The notes below the pieces were generated by a model. That model was not told where the DNA came from, did not search any database, and saw only the letters and a list, made by a program, of their open reading frames with translations. Made by a program: the position numbers and the translations under genes. Below are positions 1 to 11,963 of a stretch of 64,000 bases of DNA, in pieces (within the stretch, counting starts at the first letter, position 1; every line of letters begins with the position of its first letter). This stretch comes from Pycnopodia helianthoides (lineage: Eukaryota; Echinodermata; Asteroidea; Forcipulatida; Asteriidae), in contig CM063247.1 of NCBI GenBank assembly GCA_032158295.1, positions 17,832,875-17,896,874 on the forward strand. The letters are read 5' to 3'.

Positions 1-764
1 CATTGCCACAGTGCAGGTTGGCTTTTTTCAGATCTGTAACTAAATGAATGAATGGCATATTTAACTTTGTTATGTAATGAACGCCACAAAGGAACATCTC
101 TGTCCTTTTTGCAAAAGCTTTCCACAGTTCATGAGTAACACAGGCTGAATGCTTCATTTGAAATGGGGAAGGGCATCAAGGGGTAAGGGCACCTCTCTGT
201 GAAGTATCAGGCCTGGTAATAAGATGTTTGATTTTATGGATTATCCATGGTTTATCATTGCAACGCTGTCTGCAATTAATTTTTCCTAGGGGAAGTGATT
301 ATAATAAGCAGTTTGGATTTGAGACAACAATTGGCCCTAGGAATCAAAACAGCACTCAGACTTGTTTTGTTTACCACACACACAATCCTGTATTGTATGT
401 GCAATAAATGCATAACTCTGAAACCAAAAGCCGGTCAAAATGTCAGAAAGCAGCGGTTCATGGGAACATTACAGTATTGATGAAGAAGAAGTTTATCCAT
501 CAAGTACGTGTACTTCTGATCGGATTGATATCAGCACAAAGACATGGGGAGTTCTCCAAAAGAGAGAGCCACACCGGTTTGAACAACCAGTAGCACAAGC
601 AAATCCTGTAACACAGTATTATTTATAATCCCATAAAACAGTGTTACGTTTCTATGAAAAAGAAAAAATGCTTCAACTAGGAAACCATAAAACTGTCAAA
701 TGACAATGAGGCTGAAACATACAGTGCCCCTATAGGGACATGTGATGAAAAAAATAATAACTAC
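1..764. other. No gene seen
   Basis: AT-rich sequence with only short chance reading frames (about 60 codons, no recognisable domain). It lies 3' of the tetraspanin gene. I see no repeat or RNA gene here. Confidence 0.5.
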
Positions 765-1005
765 AAAAATGATTTGAGTTTTCCATTTTATGCACTCCAA
801 ATTATTTCAGGCTCACAAAATCATTTCGTTCACTCAAAATTTATTAGTTTGTGTGCTCAAAATAACTATTTCGCTCATTAGAAATCAATTCGCTCACTCA
901 AATCATTTGATTACTCCAGTTTGTTTCGAGAGCACAAAATAATTTCGGGCACTCAGAATCATTTCATGACTCGAAAAGATTTTGAGTGTACAAAATGATT
1001 CTACT
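765..1005. repeat. Degenerate minisatellite of about 22 bp
   Basis: Loosely repeated units of roughly 20-24 bp built on CTCAAAATCATTTCG run for about 240 bp. Copies differ at many positions (TCACAAAATCATTTCG, CTCAAAATAACTATTTCG, CACAAAATAATTTCGGG). No coding potential is visible. The copies are old, so unit length is approximate. Confidence 0.6.
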
Positions 1006-1009
1006 TTGC

Positions 1010-1780
1010 TGCGGTACTATAATAATATGAGACTTGACTATATAATGTTTCACATTATGGTAACATTAAGTATAAGATTTACCACACAGATTTTAAACAT
1101 AATAATACTAGAGGGCGTTGTATCATGTGAGACATGCGAGACATAACTATATTTGCCATTCATACTCGCTGTTCACCAAACACTTAACATTTGTAAACAT
1201 ACATTTTATCTGAAAGTCCTGTTTGGCAATAAGGAAAGGTCAAGCAGGTCATGTACATCCGTTAATAAATCATCAGTTGGGTTTTGAGCCAGAAGATGTT
1301 ATAAGAATTTAGTTTATGTCATGTGGTTAGGGAAAATTGTAGGCTTTTTAATGTGGATTTGTACAGTTACTTGAGGGTGCTGTGACATGTGAATATATTA
1401 GCGTACGGGCCGGGTACCAATTTTTCAAAAGCTTAGATCTCACCTATAATTCCTTACCAGACACTACATCCACAGATTTCCACATTGGCTGTACACCCTA
1501 TAATTTCAAACACTTTGTGATTAACTAACTTCCTATTTTGGTTAAAAGAAAAGTCAAATGAGGCGATGTCCATAAATAAAATCTCACTTGCATTTTTAGC
1601 CAGAAGGTTCCACAAAAATTATAAGTTTATGTCGTGTAGTTCAGGAGATACATTTATTTTAACAGCAATAAGTGTTCGATACCTAGTGACGTCACTATCG
1701 GCTTCGGTAGCATTTTTTATACTCTCCAGTACCCTACCAATTGTAATAGATTAATGTTCATGACCATTTGTAATGATTTT
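1010..1780 (+). repeat. Diverged copy of the window's satellite-like repeat
   Basis: Several landmarks of the array at 61.8-64.0 kb recur here in the same order: a CCTGTTTGG box followed by AAGGTCAA, GAGCCAGAAGATG, TATGTCATGTGGTT, a GAGGGTGCTG or GAGGGCGTTG box, and CAGACACTACATCCACAG. A second partial unit begins near 1,530 (ACTTCCTATTTTGGTT, AAAGTCAAATGAGG, GTTCAGGAGATA). Diverged, non-coding. Confidence 0.55.
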
Positions 1781-3545
1781 GTTTCGTAGTAAAATAAATT
1801 AATTCATTCATTCGATGACAAAAAAGTATCTTTAATAATAAGTTTAGTTTAAAGCTACAATATGGTATATGACTTGTACCAATTGGATTTATTCCATTGG
1901 CGGGAGAAACACTGAACAAATATCATATATATTACTGATGCAATACACGTATTTTTGGCGAGTTTTGGCCATTCAAACTTCTGTGATGTCCATTTGTGAA
2001 TGCTGCGGCCGTAGATGCGGTTGGTACCCACTGTCACCTCGCTCAACATGAACGGATTCAATGTTCTTGATGAAATTACCACAACAGTTTTTTGCTATTT
2101 TCTTAACAAGTTTTCAGCTGAAACTTACACAGGTGACTTTTATTGCATCTTTTTTGATAACTTGGCCTATAAATCAGCATTACGTTTTTTGACAAAAAAC
2201 AAACGATGACCCATGTTTATGTATTACTGCACAGAAGCAATTGAATGGTGAAAAACATATTGTCTCTGCAGTTCATTAATTAACAAGAAGTGGGCGACTT
2301 TTGAGTAGAATTTTTTGTATTAGTCATAATGGTATGGAATAAACACTTATTAAGCCCTTTTTACACACGCCCCCCCCCCTGAAAACCTAGATCCTGCGAC
2401 AAAATTATTCTTTATAATGACTTGTTCAAAGATGAGAGTGGACAAAAATGAAAAATCCATTAAACACTTGCGGAGGGTTTGAGGGCTACAAAAACCTATA
2501 CTTATATATCATTGACAGCATTATTTGCTTACAAGTATACAGAGATGCAAGTCACAATTGAAACAAAATAAAACAGTAAAAAAATGCTTGTCCTGAGTTT
2601 GGGCAAGGCAATGAAGGTTCATCACCCACATTCAGTGTGAAATTAAGGGTTCCCCTTAAGTTTTTAAACAAGCTTGTATAGTATGAATGCACACAGTTAA
2701 AAAATACCCTGTTCCCAAAAGCTGTATGCATGTTTATAATTGTCTTCATACACTAAAACAGTTTCCCACTGAACATCGGTCTCTTAACAAAGGTTTGTTT
2801 TACACAAGAGCTTGAACTACGTGTAAGTTCCACGCAAACAATTATGCAAGCATATCATTTGTAGTATGTCAGGACCTACAACAAAATTTCTATACGTTTG
2901 CAATAATTTTGCATGGAAAGTAGAGCATGTACAAAATTAGTGTCCTTTCAAACAAAGTTAATTTTGTAATATTTCACAAACTTTAGAGAAACTATAGCAA
3001 GGAATGCTGTTTCTGTCACGTGAAATAGCTTTAACAGTTGTTTTTATAGCTGATTTATATAATACACAAGGCATAAATTGAAGTTATGTCATAAAGTTGT
3101 TTTGGGGAACCTACACAATGTTTACACTTTTAGGGCATGTCTTTCAGACATAGATACAAAATGCACTTTAAATGATGCATATGTCACGGTGACATCATAA
3201 TATGTTTTGGGCCAAAATGTTCTATCTACATTATCCAAAAAGTGTATAATTGAAAAAAGCTTGATAATCAAATGTTCATAAGATTTCCTAATTAAATATT
3301 CACTGAGTATAACTAAGACAAATAATGAAGAATTTTAATCTTGTTTCATCTAATGACAGATTCATATCTGAAGCTTCGATATCATGTAACATACTATATT
3401 ACATATTGCCAAGTAGTCATATAAACCTATGGGATTTTTGATGAAACAAAAAAATACATTATAGGAAGAAGACAAAAAATCTTGAAAAAAATGATAGCTG
3501 TTCTGACCACTTTATCAGAACTGCTAATAATTACGTTTTTTCTGT
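1781..3545. other. No gene seen; repeat fragment inside
   Basis: No coding exon was recognised. Positions about 1,840-2,070 contain a repeat (TTGTACCAATTGGA, then GAATGCTGCGGCC and CACTGTCACCTCGCTCAAC). A close relative of the second half occurs in the opposite orientation at about 57,870-57,960. The segment 3,140-3,290 (AGATACAAAATGCAC, then GTGACATCATAATATG) resembles 16,255-16,350. Confidence 0.45.
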
Positions 3546-3551
3546 TTTATT
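3546..3551 (-). terminator. Candidate polyadenylation signal of the tetraspanin gene
   Basis: AATAAA on the minus strand, about 370 bp after the tetraspanin stop codon. It would give an ordinary 3' UTR, but this hexamer is common by chance in AT-rich DNA, so the call is weak. Confidence 0.3.
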
Positions 3552-3920
3552 AACTAAACTGACAAATGTTTTATCAAGAAAAATATGTCTAATGACCTTA
3601 CGCATTTAAGTCACCACACCGATATCTAAGAGGTTAATGATAAGGATGTGTCCATCATGCGCTGTGTGTATTGCAAAGTGTGCGACCATTTAAACTGAAA
3701 ACAGATGCCAAGCAACACAAAACATTCCATATATCTGTATTGCGTACCCAGTTATCAGTAAAAATGATGTGCATTGCTTGGCAGGCGTTTTAATTTTAAA
3801 GGACTGCACACTTCGCATTACACACGTGAACATCCTCCTCTTCTTATACTCTACAAGAGGGTACAATTCTCCAATAACGTCATGTGCTCAAGGTTTATAC
3901 ATTTGATAGACTTGTGGTGA

Positions 3921-4019
3921 TTATGCTCTGTAGCCACTGTCCTCGCTGTTGAGTGTTTGGTAAGGTACCTCTCTCTCTCTTTTACACAGCAGATTACATG
4001 TGCAACCAAGTACAAATAC
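3921..4019 (-). CDS. Tetraspanin last exon: end of TM4 and cytoplasmic tail
   Basis: A pyrimidine-rich acceptor ending TTATACAG opens a phase-0 exon of 32 codons and a TAA stop. It begins VFVLGCTCNLLCKRER, which completes the fourth membrane segment and supplies membrane-proximal cysteines. The tail ends with YQTL, a YxxPhi motif like those that send CD63-type proteins to endosomes and lysosomes, then GYRA. No other exon between here and the TM4 exon gives a hydrophobic continuation, so I take this as the true last exon. The sorting function is inferred from the motif only. Confidence 0.85.
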   Translation of the reverse strand, partial: VFVLGCTCNLLCKREREVPYQTLNSEDSGYRA

Positions 4020-5540
4020 CTGTATAAGAGAAATACACAGAATTACTCATAACCCTCCATCTGGTCTCCACAAGGTAAATATAGATTGACTTCAGTTATT
4101 GAAAATACATGTATGTGTTGTGTGCTTGCAGTAATCAAACGGAACTGGGCAGATGACTTTACAAAGAATAATGCAAATTTATTAAGTACATGTAACACAA
4201 GCAACACAAAATCAAAAGTTTATAACTTCCTAATCTGGAGATGGAATGTAAAATTACAAATAAAAATAAAAATTAGAAGTTTAGTTTTTTTGACATCACA
4301 AAAACTAGGTGTTCAGGTTTTGTGAATAACAGATAAATATTAAAAGTTCAAATATGACATAATATGAACATAAAAACTATTAAATAGAGCTTTACAATAA
4401 ACATTTTATTTGAACTTCTGGTTTGGACAGGAAGTCAGGTCAATTCAGGTCATTCAAATACAAATAATCCTTTTATATCAAACTTTTACAGACAATACAA
4501 AGATTCACAAGCTATGATTTGTTTTAATGAATAAACTTTGATTAAGTCCAATGTGAAAACCAATGATGTCATTACTAACTTCTTATGTGTGCATTGAGAT
4601 TTAAGTATGTGATAAGTTTCCCACTTTTAGAACTTGCAACAGGTTTTCAGCCAAACAGTATAATTTAAAACTTGTCACGAGAGGGCACTGTTGAGGATGA
4701 CGACGTCATTGTTCTTCTTGGTTTGGACCGACAGACAAGGTCAAATTGGGGTCAGTTTCATCTCTATTCAGTTTTCGATAACCTTCCGAAGATGAATAAA
4801 TTGTCAAAACTCCTGGAAGACCTTCAAAGTCATAATTGGGTCTAAAATGTCCAACGAAGCCGGTGTATACCTTGAACTGAAAGACAGCAGGTTGTGTACA
4901 TGGAGCTACATGTACACTAAATTGCCAGAAAGACAATTTACTGGATCTCTTTATTTAAAATTAAAATTTGCTACGTTTAAACAGTAACAAGTTTTCAGTG
5001 TTCTAACATTTAAATGACATTTGAATTAGGCATGTTAACTCACAGGATAAATTTTAAACTCAGTAAGCTTATTTGTAATACTGTAAAGTGTTTCTGAACC
5101 TCGGTTTATGCCATGTTTTATTTCCTCACTGGGAATTCATGGACTGCTTGTTCTTATTTGTTTTTGTTTGTGCTTTTATACAAATGACTTGTTTACATTG
5201 ATTAGTTTAGCCTTTTGTATCTCCTAGTCAATTAATGTTCTAAACGCACTTTTAATACAACTTTTTAAGGATTAATTTTAAACTTAGTAAGTTTATTTAT
5301 CTAATGTTTTCCTTGTAAAACAAGCACTGTTTATAGCTTTTAAAAGCCAATCATTATTTTATTTTTAATTGACATGTCGCTCATAATAGCATTTTGGGGG
5401 GTTCATTTTTACAATTAAATTGGCCCAATATAAACAAATTAAAAAAAATTAAGTCTTTGGACTGATTTAAATATGAGATATTTCAAATATTTCAAAATCA
5501 AATTTCATAATTATCTTTCTTTTTCAGAGACTTAACTTAC
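4020..5540 (-). other. Tetraspanin intron with old satellite fragments
   Basis: Contains satellite-like fragments at about 4,420-4,450 (CTTCTGGTTTGGACAGGAAGT) and 4,675-4,760 (GAGAGGGCACTG, GGTTTGGACCGACAG, AAGGTCAAATTGGGGTCA). No further exon was accepted. An open frame at 4,706-4,876 is discussed under rejected items. Confidence 0.6.
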
Positions 5541-5624
5541 CTGCAAAAGGGCAAATACCAAAGCAGCAGCAATAATAAGAATCAGATATTGATGTATATC
5601 TGTGTAGAGCTTCACATGGCATCC
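5541..5624 (-). CDS. Tetraspanin exon: last loop cysteine and TM4
   Basis: Acceptor TATTTTGCAG and donor GTAAGT border 28 codons in phase 0. The exon starts with GCHVKLYTDI, matching the conserved Gly-Cys that closes the large loop, and continues into a hydrophobic run LILIIAAALVFALLQ, the first part of TM4. The exon break inside TM4 is at the place usual for CD63-like genes. Confidence 0.9.
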
Positions 5625-5782
5625 CTGCAAAATAACAAACAGAACAGATGAGTTAGAGGAATCCTATTTAAGCCTGGGCAACTACTGCAACTAGTCTGGT
5701 ATTCGCAACCGTTGATTGCTATGTCTAGACACAACTGCTGCTTTTTTAACTACCTAGTTAATCACGCCACCACAACTACAAA

Positions 5783-7426
5783 AAAAGTACTCGCTAATAG
5801 TTGCCTCTTGTAGTTGTACTAATTTGTCATTCACGACAACATACCCCCCTAATAATGTAATCAAAAAATAATACAAATCCTCCAAGATGACACACACACC
5901 ATAGCTCTATTGAATGATTAGCACACACAATAGATTGATTGTGCGACCAATGTTTACATGTCATCGCATGTCTTAAAGTGGGTACTACTGCATTTCAGCG
6001 GATGGCAAAGACGTGCAAAGACTTCTGTTGTGACAGAGCAATTCTACCTCTATGGACAGAGCGAGTACACCGACAGTCAGCTTTTTAAAAAAAGTAATAA
6101 CACAGTTACTAAGCCCTTTAATTAAAGTTGTATGTTGTGACATTGATATAAATCACATAAATGTTCATTTTGTTACCAGAATTCTACTAAAAAGGGGTTT
6201 GTTTTGATTTATGCACTACCAGCGTCAGACCACCAAGTAGCCACTCAGTCTTAAGCTTGTAACGTACATCACTGAAGAAAAAGTAAAGAGCGTTGAAAAA
6301 GTAAACATTTAGCCGTGCAGAATTTCAAATAGACAAAAAGAATCACAGTTTTGGAAAGCCTTTTTTGGGGGATGATTTTCAGCTTTAAAATTGCGACATT
6401 CTTGTGTTGCAAAGTTTAATCACAATTGTCCGTGTGAGCACGCCAACATATCGTGAACTAATGTATATATCGTGTACTAATGTCGAATTTCCAAGACTTG
6501 CTGGAACTGTCCTTCAGCCACTCCGGTACGGTCTCTGGTACAACCTCTGGAATATTCTTCACAGATTTCGAGAAAGAAAACCCTCAATCAAATACACAAA
6601 TGCAACAACTATCATGTACTTTCAACAACAGCACTTTCCTATGGAAAATGCCTTGTTTGTTGATGTTTGATACCAACTATAGGTCATGTGACTTAAAGAG
6701 GGCAATCGGTCTATTACCACACAATTGCCACATAACAGTCAACGAAAGCTATTCCTACATACACACGCATTCAGCAACCATTACACACTGCTATGCTATG
6801 ATGGATAATGCAGGCTCATCTTTATAATGTGTGGCTTGTGATTGGCCCAGAATTGTACGACCAGCAGTGATACACATATTTAAAAACATGCAAGATGAAA
6901 CTACAGCTCCAGCTACTGCCATCCGTCACATCTGACTTGCTGTTTGTTTGTAAATGTGATTGTTACATGTAACTATACATTAATTCATCTGTTAATCAAT
7001 GATCATCACAACCACAGTGTTTTCTTTCCTGTTTTATTTGCTGGAAATGAAATGAAGAAAGAAATAAAAGTCAAAGCTGAAAATTGTTTTAAATTATGAT
7101 CTATTTAAAATTCCCGCAAACTGTAGTTCATAATTGTTGGTTTTTTCCACCAGCGTCTTTATTTTCCATCAGACAGTAAATTTTCCTCACTCTTTCACCA
7201 TAGCCCTTGTTTATATACATGTGTACATGATATACTACAATGAAAAAAGTCTTTGTGGTCATTGCTCTATGGTACGATGGTCTGCAATCCATTTCTCAAA
7301 GATTCAGGACAGACCCAGATAAGAAAATTGTTGTTGAAATGCAATAAAAGCAGAACTTATTTTCATATAAACCGGAATTCAACTCTTGGTTCTACCCATT
7401 GATTAACAGTAGTTTAGGTTTTTGGC
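5783..7426 (+). repeat. Composite repeat, copy 1, left part
   Basis: Blocks here recur in the same order at 32.16-32.65 kb and 36.34-36.66 kb. Examples are ACTCGCTAATAGTTGCC with CATTCACGACAACATA near 5,790-5,845, the ATGCAGGCTCATCT to TCCAGAATTG-like block at 6,805-6,860, and GACTTGCTGTTTGTTTG to AATCAATGATCATC at 6,930-7,010. The GCTCTATGGTACGATGGTCTGC block near 7,264 is matched at 36,352. The unit was then cut by the gypsy element that follows. Small open frames inside show no known domain. Confidence 0.6.
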
Positions 7427-7623
7427 TGTTGTATTGTGTTGTGTTATCATGAACCACAAGTTGTTGTGTTATCATGAACCACAAGTTGTTGTGTTATCAT
7501 GAACTACAAGTTACTAAAGAATAGAGGGTTCGAAGATGGCCGCCCCCATTCACGAGTTTACAGTTAAACGGTGAGTTCGTTCCATGATCATATTTACTAG
7601 TTTGAAGGACCCTGAACATAACA
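7427..7623 (+). repeat. Gypsy 5' LTR
   Basis: Starts TGTTGTATTG and ends CATAACA. Its first half holds three tandem copies of a 25 bp unit (GTTGTGTTATCATGAACCAC followed by AAGTT). The right LTR has two copies, which explains the 25 bp size difference. The 3' half contains GAAGATGGCCGCCCCC, which resembles a YY1-type site and may act in transcription; that role is inference. Confidence 0.9.
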
Positions 7624-7639
7624 TGGTGGCAGCGCTGGG
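7624..7639 (+). other. Primer-binding-type site
   Basis: TGGTGGCAGCGCTGGG follows the left LTR directly. It begins with TGG, as expected for pairing with a tRNA 3' CCA end. The priming tRNA cannot be named with confidence; a leucine tRNA is common for such sites. Confidence 0.6.
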
Positions 7640-7787
7640 TCTAGTAAATATAAGACGACATAATCATTGAGAATTTGTCACGATTTGTGTATTAATCACG
7701 CCACAAAAGACAGTTAGAAAGTCACGTTCATAGTTCGTCGATATTTTGTTTTTCACTGTGTGAATCGCTACGTGGGTACACTACACG

Positions 7788-8573
7788 ATGGCGCAATCTT
7801 CCGTGGGGGCGCCCTCCATATTGATCGGTCGGTTGGATCAATACGACCAAGTGGAGGATATAAACAATTATCTTGAGAGACTTGAACTGTACTTCATAGC
7901 CAATGACATACCTGCTGTTAAGAAATCTGCAGTACTCCTGAGTGTGGCTGGACCGACAGTTTACAAGACTGTGAAAAGTTTGTCGGAACCAAGCCCGGTA
8001 TCAGAACAATCATACAAAGAACTGTGTGATATGCTCATTTCACACTATGGCCCTAAGCGATTGGTCATAGCAGAACGGTTCTGCTTCTACAAACGCAACC
8101 AGAAGGATGGAGAGACAGTTGCCCAGTACGCAGTGGAGCTACAGACATTGGCAGGCCTATGTAAATTTGGCGCATTCCTTGATGATGCACTACAAGATCG
8201 GCTGGTTTGTGGCATTTCCAGTCAATACATCCAAAAGCATCTGCTGACAAAAGATGGATTGACCTTCCAGAAAGTTGTTGAAGTTGCCAAAACCCTGGAA
8301 ACGGCAACGAAAGATTTGAAGGAAATCAAATCAAGTGGAGAGGGAGCTGCAGTGCAGACTGTTTTCCACAACGCAAGAAAGCTAAAGGCTCGAGGAAAGC
8401 CTACTGGAGGAAACAAACACAAACCAACAAAGCCACCTTATGAGGAAAAACTTTGTAACAGTTGCGGCTACGACATGTCGCATAAGTCTTGCCCAGCCAA
8501 GGGCGAACCTGTAACAACTGCAAGAAGGTTGGACATTTTTCAAAGGTGTGCAGATCTTCACGTAAACAAATGA
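7788..8573 (+). CDS. gag: Gypsy Gag
   Basis: A 261-residue frame starting MAQSSVGAPS, 165 bp after the LTR. It encodes the structural protein that packages element RNA. Residues 25-175 have the all-helical look of a retrotransposon capsid (YLERLELYFIAND, SYKELCDMLISHYGPK, the QYAVELQTLAGLCKFG region). A basic stretch near residues 195-220 precedes a cysteine-rich knuckle [13 protein letters not shown]. The second knuckle, [14 protein letters not shown], lies in the -1 frame, so the nucleocapsid is split between this frame and the pol frame. That could be a natural -1 frameshift point or a one-base change near 8,500. Confidence 0.85.
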   Translation: MAQSSVGAPSILIGRLDQYDQVEDINNYLERLELYFIANDIPAVKKSAVLLSVAGPTVYKTVKSLSEPSPVSEQSYKELCDMLISHYGPKRLVIAERFCFYKRNQKDGETVAQYAVELQTLAGLCKFGAFLDDALQDRLVCGISSQYIQKHLLTKDGLTFQKVVEVAKTLETATKDLKEIKSSGEGAAVQTVFHNARKLKARGKPTGGNKHKPTKPPYEEKLCNSCGYDMSHKSCPAKGEPVTTARRLDIFQRCADLHVNK

Positions 8574-9661
8574 GGGCAGTTCTCCAATCGGATGATGATG
8601 AAAGCGACCAAAGAGATGACAGTGATTTCTTCGTCAATGCCATTAACCACGAAACGCTGCAAATAGATGATGTTTGGAAACAAAATCTCTACCTACATGG
8701 CAAGTGCGTGTCCTTTCTGTTGGACACTGGTTCGGAAGTGAATATTTTGCCGAACAAGATCTACCAATCCCTCAACATTGTAGACAAGACACTGAACCGA
8801 TCATCCACACGCCTGTCTGGATTTTTTGGTGGTAAAGCGACACCACTAGGCCAAACCAGACTGATTTGCCAGGTGAAGGACAAAACGCAGACATTGATGT
8901 TTTTGATCCTCGAACAAGGCTCCCCTGTCCTTGGAAAGAAAGCTTGTGAGGCACTTGGTCTGCTACAGCGTGTTTACTCTCTCATAAGCGACGATAGTGT
9001 CTTTGAGGGCCCAGGATGTATGCAGGGGCACCCGGCAAAAATAAAAATCTCCAAGGATGCAACACCTTACTGCGTCAACGCTCCTCGACGTATCCCCATT
9101 CCTCTCCTTCCCCAACTCAAAGAAAAGCTTAGAAAACTGGAGACACAGGGAATTGTACAGCGTATCACTGAACCAACAGCCTGGTGCTCACCCATAGTCA
9201 TTGCACCAAAGAAAAACGGTAGCATAAGACTGTGTGTAGACTTACGACAGCTAAATAAATCTGTTGTGCGAGAGCGATTCATCATACCAACTGTTGAAGA
9301 AGTTCTGCGTAGAATTTCTGGAGCACAAATCTTCTCACTACTGGACGCCAAACACGGGTTCTGGCAAGTTCCCCTGGCAGAAGAGAGTCAACGTCTGACG
9401 ACATTCATCACGCCATATGGTCGTTTTTGCTTCAAACGTTTGCCATTTGGCATAACTTCCGCTCCGGAGATATACCAGCGGATCATGTGTGATCTTCTCT
9501 CAGGACTACCAGGTGTTGTCGTCTACATGGACGATGTGCTGATAACCGGCAAAACCAAAGAGGAACATGATGAAAGACTCCAGCAAGTTCTACAAATTGT
9601 TCAGAAAGCTGGTCTACAGCTGAACAAAGATAATGTGCAAGATTGCTCAGACACGAGTTGA
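8489..9661 (+). CDS. pol: Gypsy Pol part 1: knuckle, protease, reverse transcriptase
   Basis: Open frame of 390 codons in -1 phase to gag, overlapping it by 85 bp. It starts with a CCHC knuckle (C-X2-C-X4-H-X4-C), then an aspartic protease with [12 protein letters not shown] (Asp79-Thr-Gly), then reverse transcriptase from about residue 200. RT signs include [12 protein letters not shown], the [13 protein letters not shown] box, [21 protein letters not shown], and catalytic YMDD at residues 346-349. The ATG is not a proven start; translation probably enters from gag. The frame breaks at about 9,640 in the RT thumb. Closest in kind to metazoan Ty3/gypsy pol genes. Confidence 0.9.
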   Translation: MPSQGRTCNNCKKVGHFSKVCRSSRKQMRAVLQSDDDESDQRDDSDFFVNAINHETLQIDDVWKQNLYLHGKCVSFLLDTGSEVNILPNKIYQSLNIVDKTLNRSSTRLSGFFGGKATPLGQTRLICQVKDKTQTLMFLILEQGSPVLGKKACEALGLLQRVYSLISDDSVFEGPGCMQGHPAKIKISKDATPYCVNAPRRIPIPLLPQLKEKLRKLETQGIVQRITEPTAWCSPIVIAPKKNGSIRLCVDLRQLNKSVVRERFIIPTVEEVLRRISGAQIFSLLDAKHGFWQVPLAEESQRLTTFITPYGRFCFKRLPFGITSAPEIYQRIMCDLLSGLPGVVVYMDDVLITGKTKEEHDERLQQVLQIVQKAGLQLNKDNVQDCSDTS

Positions 9662-10220
9662 TTTTCTTGGGATGAAGCTTGACAAGGATGGTGTACATCC
9701 CGATCCTGCTAAAGTAGCAGCAATTATCCAGATGACCCCACCGACTAGTAAAGAGGAGGTGAAACGCCTGATGGGAATGGTGAACTGGCTAACACGCTTT
9801 GTTCCCAATGCATCTACAGTTGCAGCACCAATCAATGACCTACTAAAGAGTAATGTTGACTGGATTTGGGGTTCATCGCAACAGTCGTCGTTTCATAGTC
9901 TCAAGAGACTGTTGACATCAGCACCAACACTAGCGCTCTACGATCCATCACAAGAGACAATGGTGAGCTCAGACGCTAGCAGTTATGGGATTGGAGGCTG
10001 TATCCTCCAACGCCACAATGAACAATGGAAACCTGTTGCATACTGCTCTAGAAGTCTTACCTCAGCAGAAAAGCGGTATGCCCAAATAGAGAAGGAACTG
10101 CTAGCATCGGTGTGGTCATGTGAAAGGTTCTATGTATATATATCTCAGAGGCCTTCACTTCACAGTGGAGACAGACCACAAGCCGCTTATCCCTCTAATA
10201 AACAACAAGGATCTTTGTGA
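9633..10220 (+). CDS. pol: Gypsy Pol part 2: RT connection and RNase H start
   Basis: Continues pol after the first frame break. [20 protein letters not shown] is the typical end of the RT thumb, and [14 protein letters not shown] the connection. RNase H begins with [15 protein letters not shown] (first catalytic Asp) and includes [12 protein letters not shown] (catalytic Glu). The frame is lost at about 10,120-10,135, near the AT run TATGTATATATATC. It resumes in the next segment, so one small indel is likely. Confidence 0.85.
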   Translation: MCKIAQTRVDFLGMKLDKDGVHPDPAKVAAIIQMTPPTSKEEVKRLMGMVNWLTRFVPNASTVAAPINDLLKSNVDWIWGSSQQSSFHSLKRLLTSAPTLALYDPSQETMVSSDASSYGIGGCILQRHNEQWKPVAYCSRSLTSAEKRYAQIEKELLASVWSCERFYVYISQRPSLHSGDRPQAAYPSNKQQGSL

Positions 10221-11442
10221 CGTTCCCCTGAGGTGTCAGCGTCTTCTCATGCGATTGATGAAGTACAAATGCACAGCTGTGTATACACCAGGGAAATTTC
10301 TTGTTGTAGCTGACGCCCTCTCAAGAGGACCCTTGAAATCAACAGAAGATGGGACTGATAATCTTGAAGAGGAAATAGAGGCCCACATTGACATGATCAC
10401 GAAGCACTGGCCAGTTTCCGAAGGGAAACTTGTAGAAATAAAGCACGAGACTGCTCTTGACGACAGCTTGAAACATGTCAAATCTTACGTCACGAATGGA
10501 TGGCCTAAGTATACGAAAGATCTTGAATCTGCAAGTGTTCTTCGCTACTGGGAAGAACAAGACAAAATCAGTGAAATTGATGGCGTCCTGACATATGGTG
10601 ACCGCATCATAATCCCAGTAAAGATGCGACAAGGCATGCTGACAAAAATACATGCGGGTCACCAAGGAATCTCCAAATGCAGACTTCGCGCTGGCCAAGC
10701 AGTCTGGTGGCCAAGTATTGGTACTGATATAGCACATTATGTCAAGATGTGTAATCACTGCCAACAGAAACAATCAGCCCAAAAAGCTGAACCACTGATC
10801 TCATCACCACTACCAGAGAGGCCATGGCAACGAGTAGCGTGTGACTTAGCTGATGTGAAGGGGAAGCAGTTCATTGTGCTTGTGGATTATTACTCCAAAT
10901 GGATCGAAGTCCATCACCTTCATAAGACAACATCACTGACTATCATCAACTACTTGAAAGGAACATTTGCACGCTATGGAATACCTGAGGTGGTTGTGAC
11001 AGATAACGGACCGCAATTCTTAAGTGAATTCAAGGAGTTCGCGAAAGAGTATGACTTCACACATGTCACATCCAGCCCTCACTACCCCCAGGCTAATGGT
11101 CAAGCGGAAAAGGCAGTCCACATCGCGAAGATGATTCTACGCCAGACTGATCCTGTCCTTGCATTGATGACATACCGTTCCACACCTATCCCAGCTCTTG
11201 GTGTGTCTCCTTCACGACTTATGATGGGACGTGAAATGCGCACGACACTGCCAATTCTACCACACAATCTTCGTCCTAAGATTGCCAGCTACAAGCAGCT
11301 ACAGAAAGCCGACAAACTGAACAAATCCAAGAGTGAATCCTATTTCAATCAAACTCATGGTGCAAAACAACTGGATGAACTGAAACCAGGAGACAATGTT
11401 CGGATCCGCACCAAATCAGATGGAGCAATGTGGGAGAAGTAA
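10120..11442 (+). CDS. pol: Gypsy Pol part 3: RNase H end and integrase
   Basis: Starts with the RNase H end ([23 protein letters not shown]). It then encodes an integrase: an HHCC zinc domain ([10 protein letters not shown]...CNHCQ), and a catalytic core with Asp242 in [10 protein letters not shown], Asp295 in VTDNGPQF and Glu330 in ANGQAEKA. The second Asp and the Glu are separated by 34 residues, one fewer than the usual 35. The frame ends at 11,442 in the C-terminal part, after [10 protein letters not shown]. Confidence 0.9.
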   Translation: MKGSMYIYLRGLHFTVETDHKPLIPLINNKDLCDVPLRCQRLLMRLMKYKCTAVYTPGKFLVVADALSRGPLKSTEDGTDNLEEEIEAHIDMITKHWPVSEGKLVEIKHETALDDSLKHVKSYVTNGWPKYTKDLESASVLRYWEEQDKISEIDGVLTYGDRIIIPVKMRQGMLTKIHAGHQGISKCRLRAGQAVWWPSIGTDIAHYVKMCNHCQQKQSAQKAEPLISSPLPERPWQRVACDLADVKGKQFIVLVDYYSKWIEVHHLHKTTSLTIINYLKGTFARYGIPEVVVTDNGPQFLSEFKEFAKEYDFTHVTSSPHYPQANGQAEKAVHIAKMILRQTDPVLALMTYRSTPIPALGVSPSRLMMGREMRTTLPILPHNLRPKIASYKQLQKADKLNKSKSESYFNQTHGAKQLDELKPGDNVRIRTKSDGAMWEK

Positions 11443-11666
11443 TGCGAAAGGCTGGACCACCACGTTCTTACATCATCAAAGTTGATGGTGCAGAGTACCG
11501 TCGGAACAGACGTCACATACTGCATGTTCCCAAACCACTGGAACCTGTCCTTGATGAGTTAATGATGCCTCATGATTGCAATCCTAAGGATCCTCAACAA
11601 ACCAGGACCAGACCTCATCGCTCATTGAACACTCCTGCATGGCACAAGGACTATGTCATGCAATAA
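11430..11666 (+). CDS. pol: Gypsy Pol part 4: integrase tail
   Basis: A 78-codon frame that continues the integrase C-terminal domain after a third frame break. SYIIKVDGAEYRRNRRHILHV is the usual beta-barrel ending of gypsy integrases (a xG-x-x-RRNRRH type motif). The stop at 11,664 is followed by about 360 bp of untranslated sequence before the right LTR. Confidence 0.85.
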   Translation: MGEVMRKAGPPRSYIIKVDGAEYRRNRRHILHVPKPLEPVLDELMMPHDCNPKDPQQTRTRPHRSLNTPAWHKDYVMQ

Positions 11667-11963
11667 GAACTGAGATGTCATGTACTCTGAACTTTGAACT
11701 CTGAACTCTCATCCAAACCAATTAATCTCACGTCATAATGTTTCATGATTATACCAGGTGATTTATGCAGAAAATGTGAATCACCTTATTCTAAAACTCT
11801 CAGTTATAGTTCACTTGGAAAAGCTCAATACTTCAATATTTGTGGACTGAAGTAAACAAAATCCATTTAGTGATTTTTTGGTGGATACTGTAAAACGTTT
11901 GATGAGATTCTGCGGAAGCTTATCAAGATCAGTTAAGTTTGTTTAACTTTATATTGCTAACAA

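Noticed and set aside
4706..4876. Open minus-strand frame with an acceptor-like start, possible alternative last exon of the tetraspanin
   Set aside because: Joined to the TM4 exon it would cut the fourth membrane segment short, and its 3' half is built from the satellite-like repeat (GGTTTGGACCG, AAGGTCAA, GAGGGCACTG). The exon at 3,921-4,019 completes TM4 properly.
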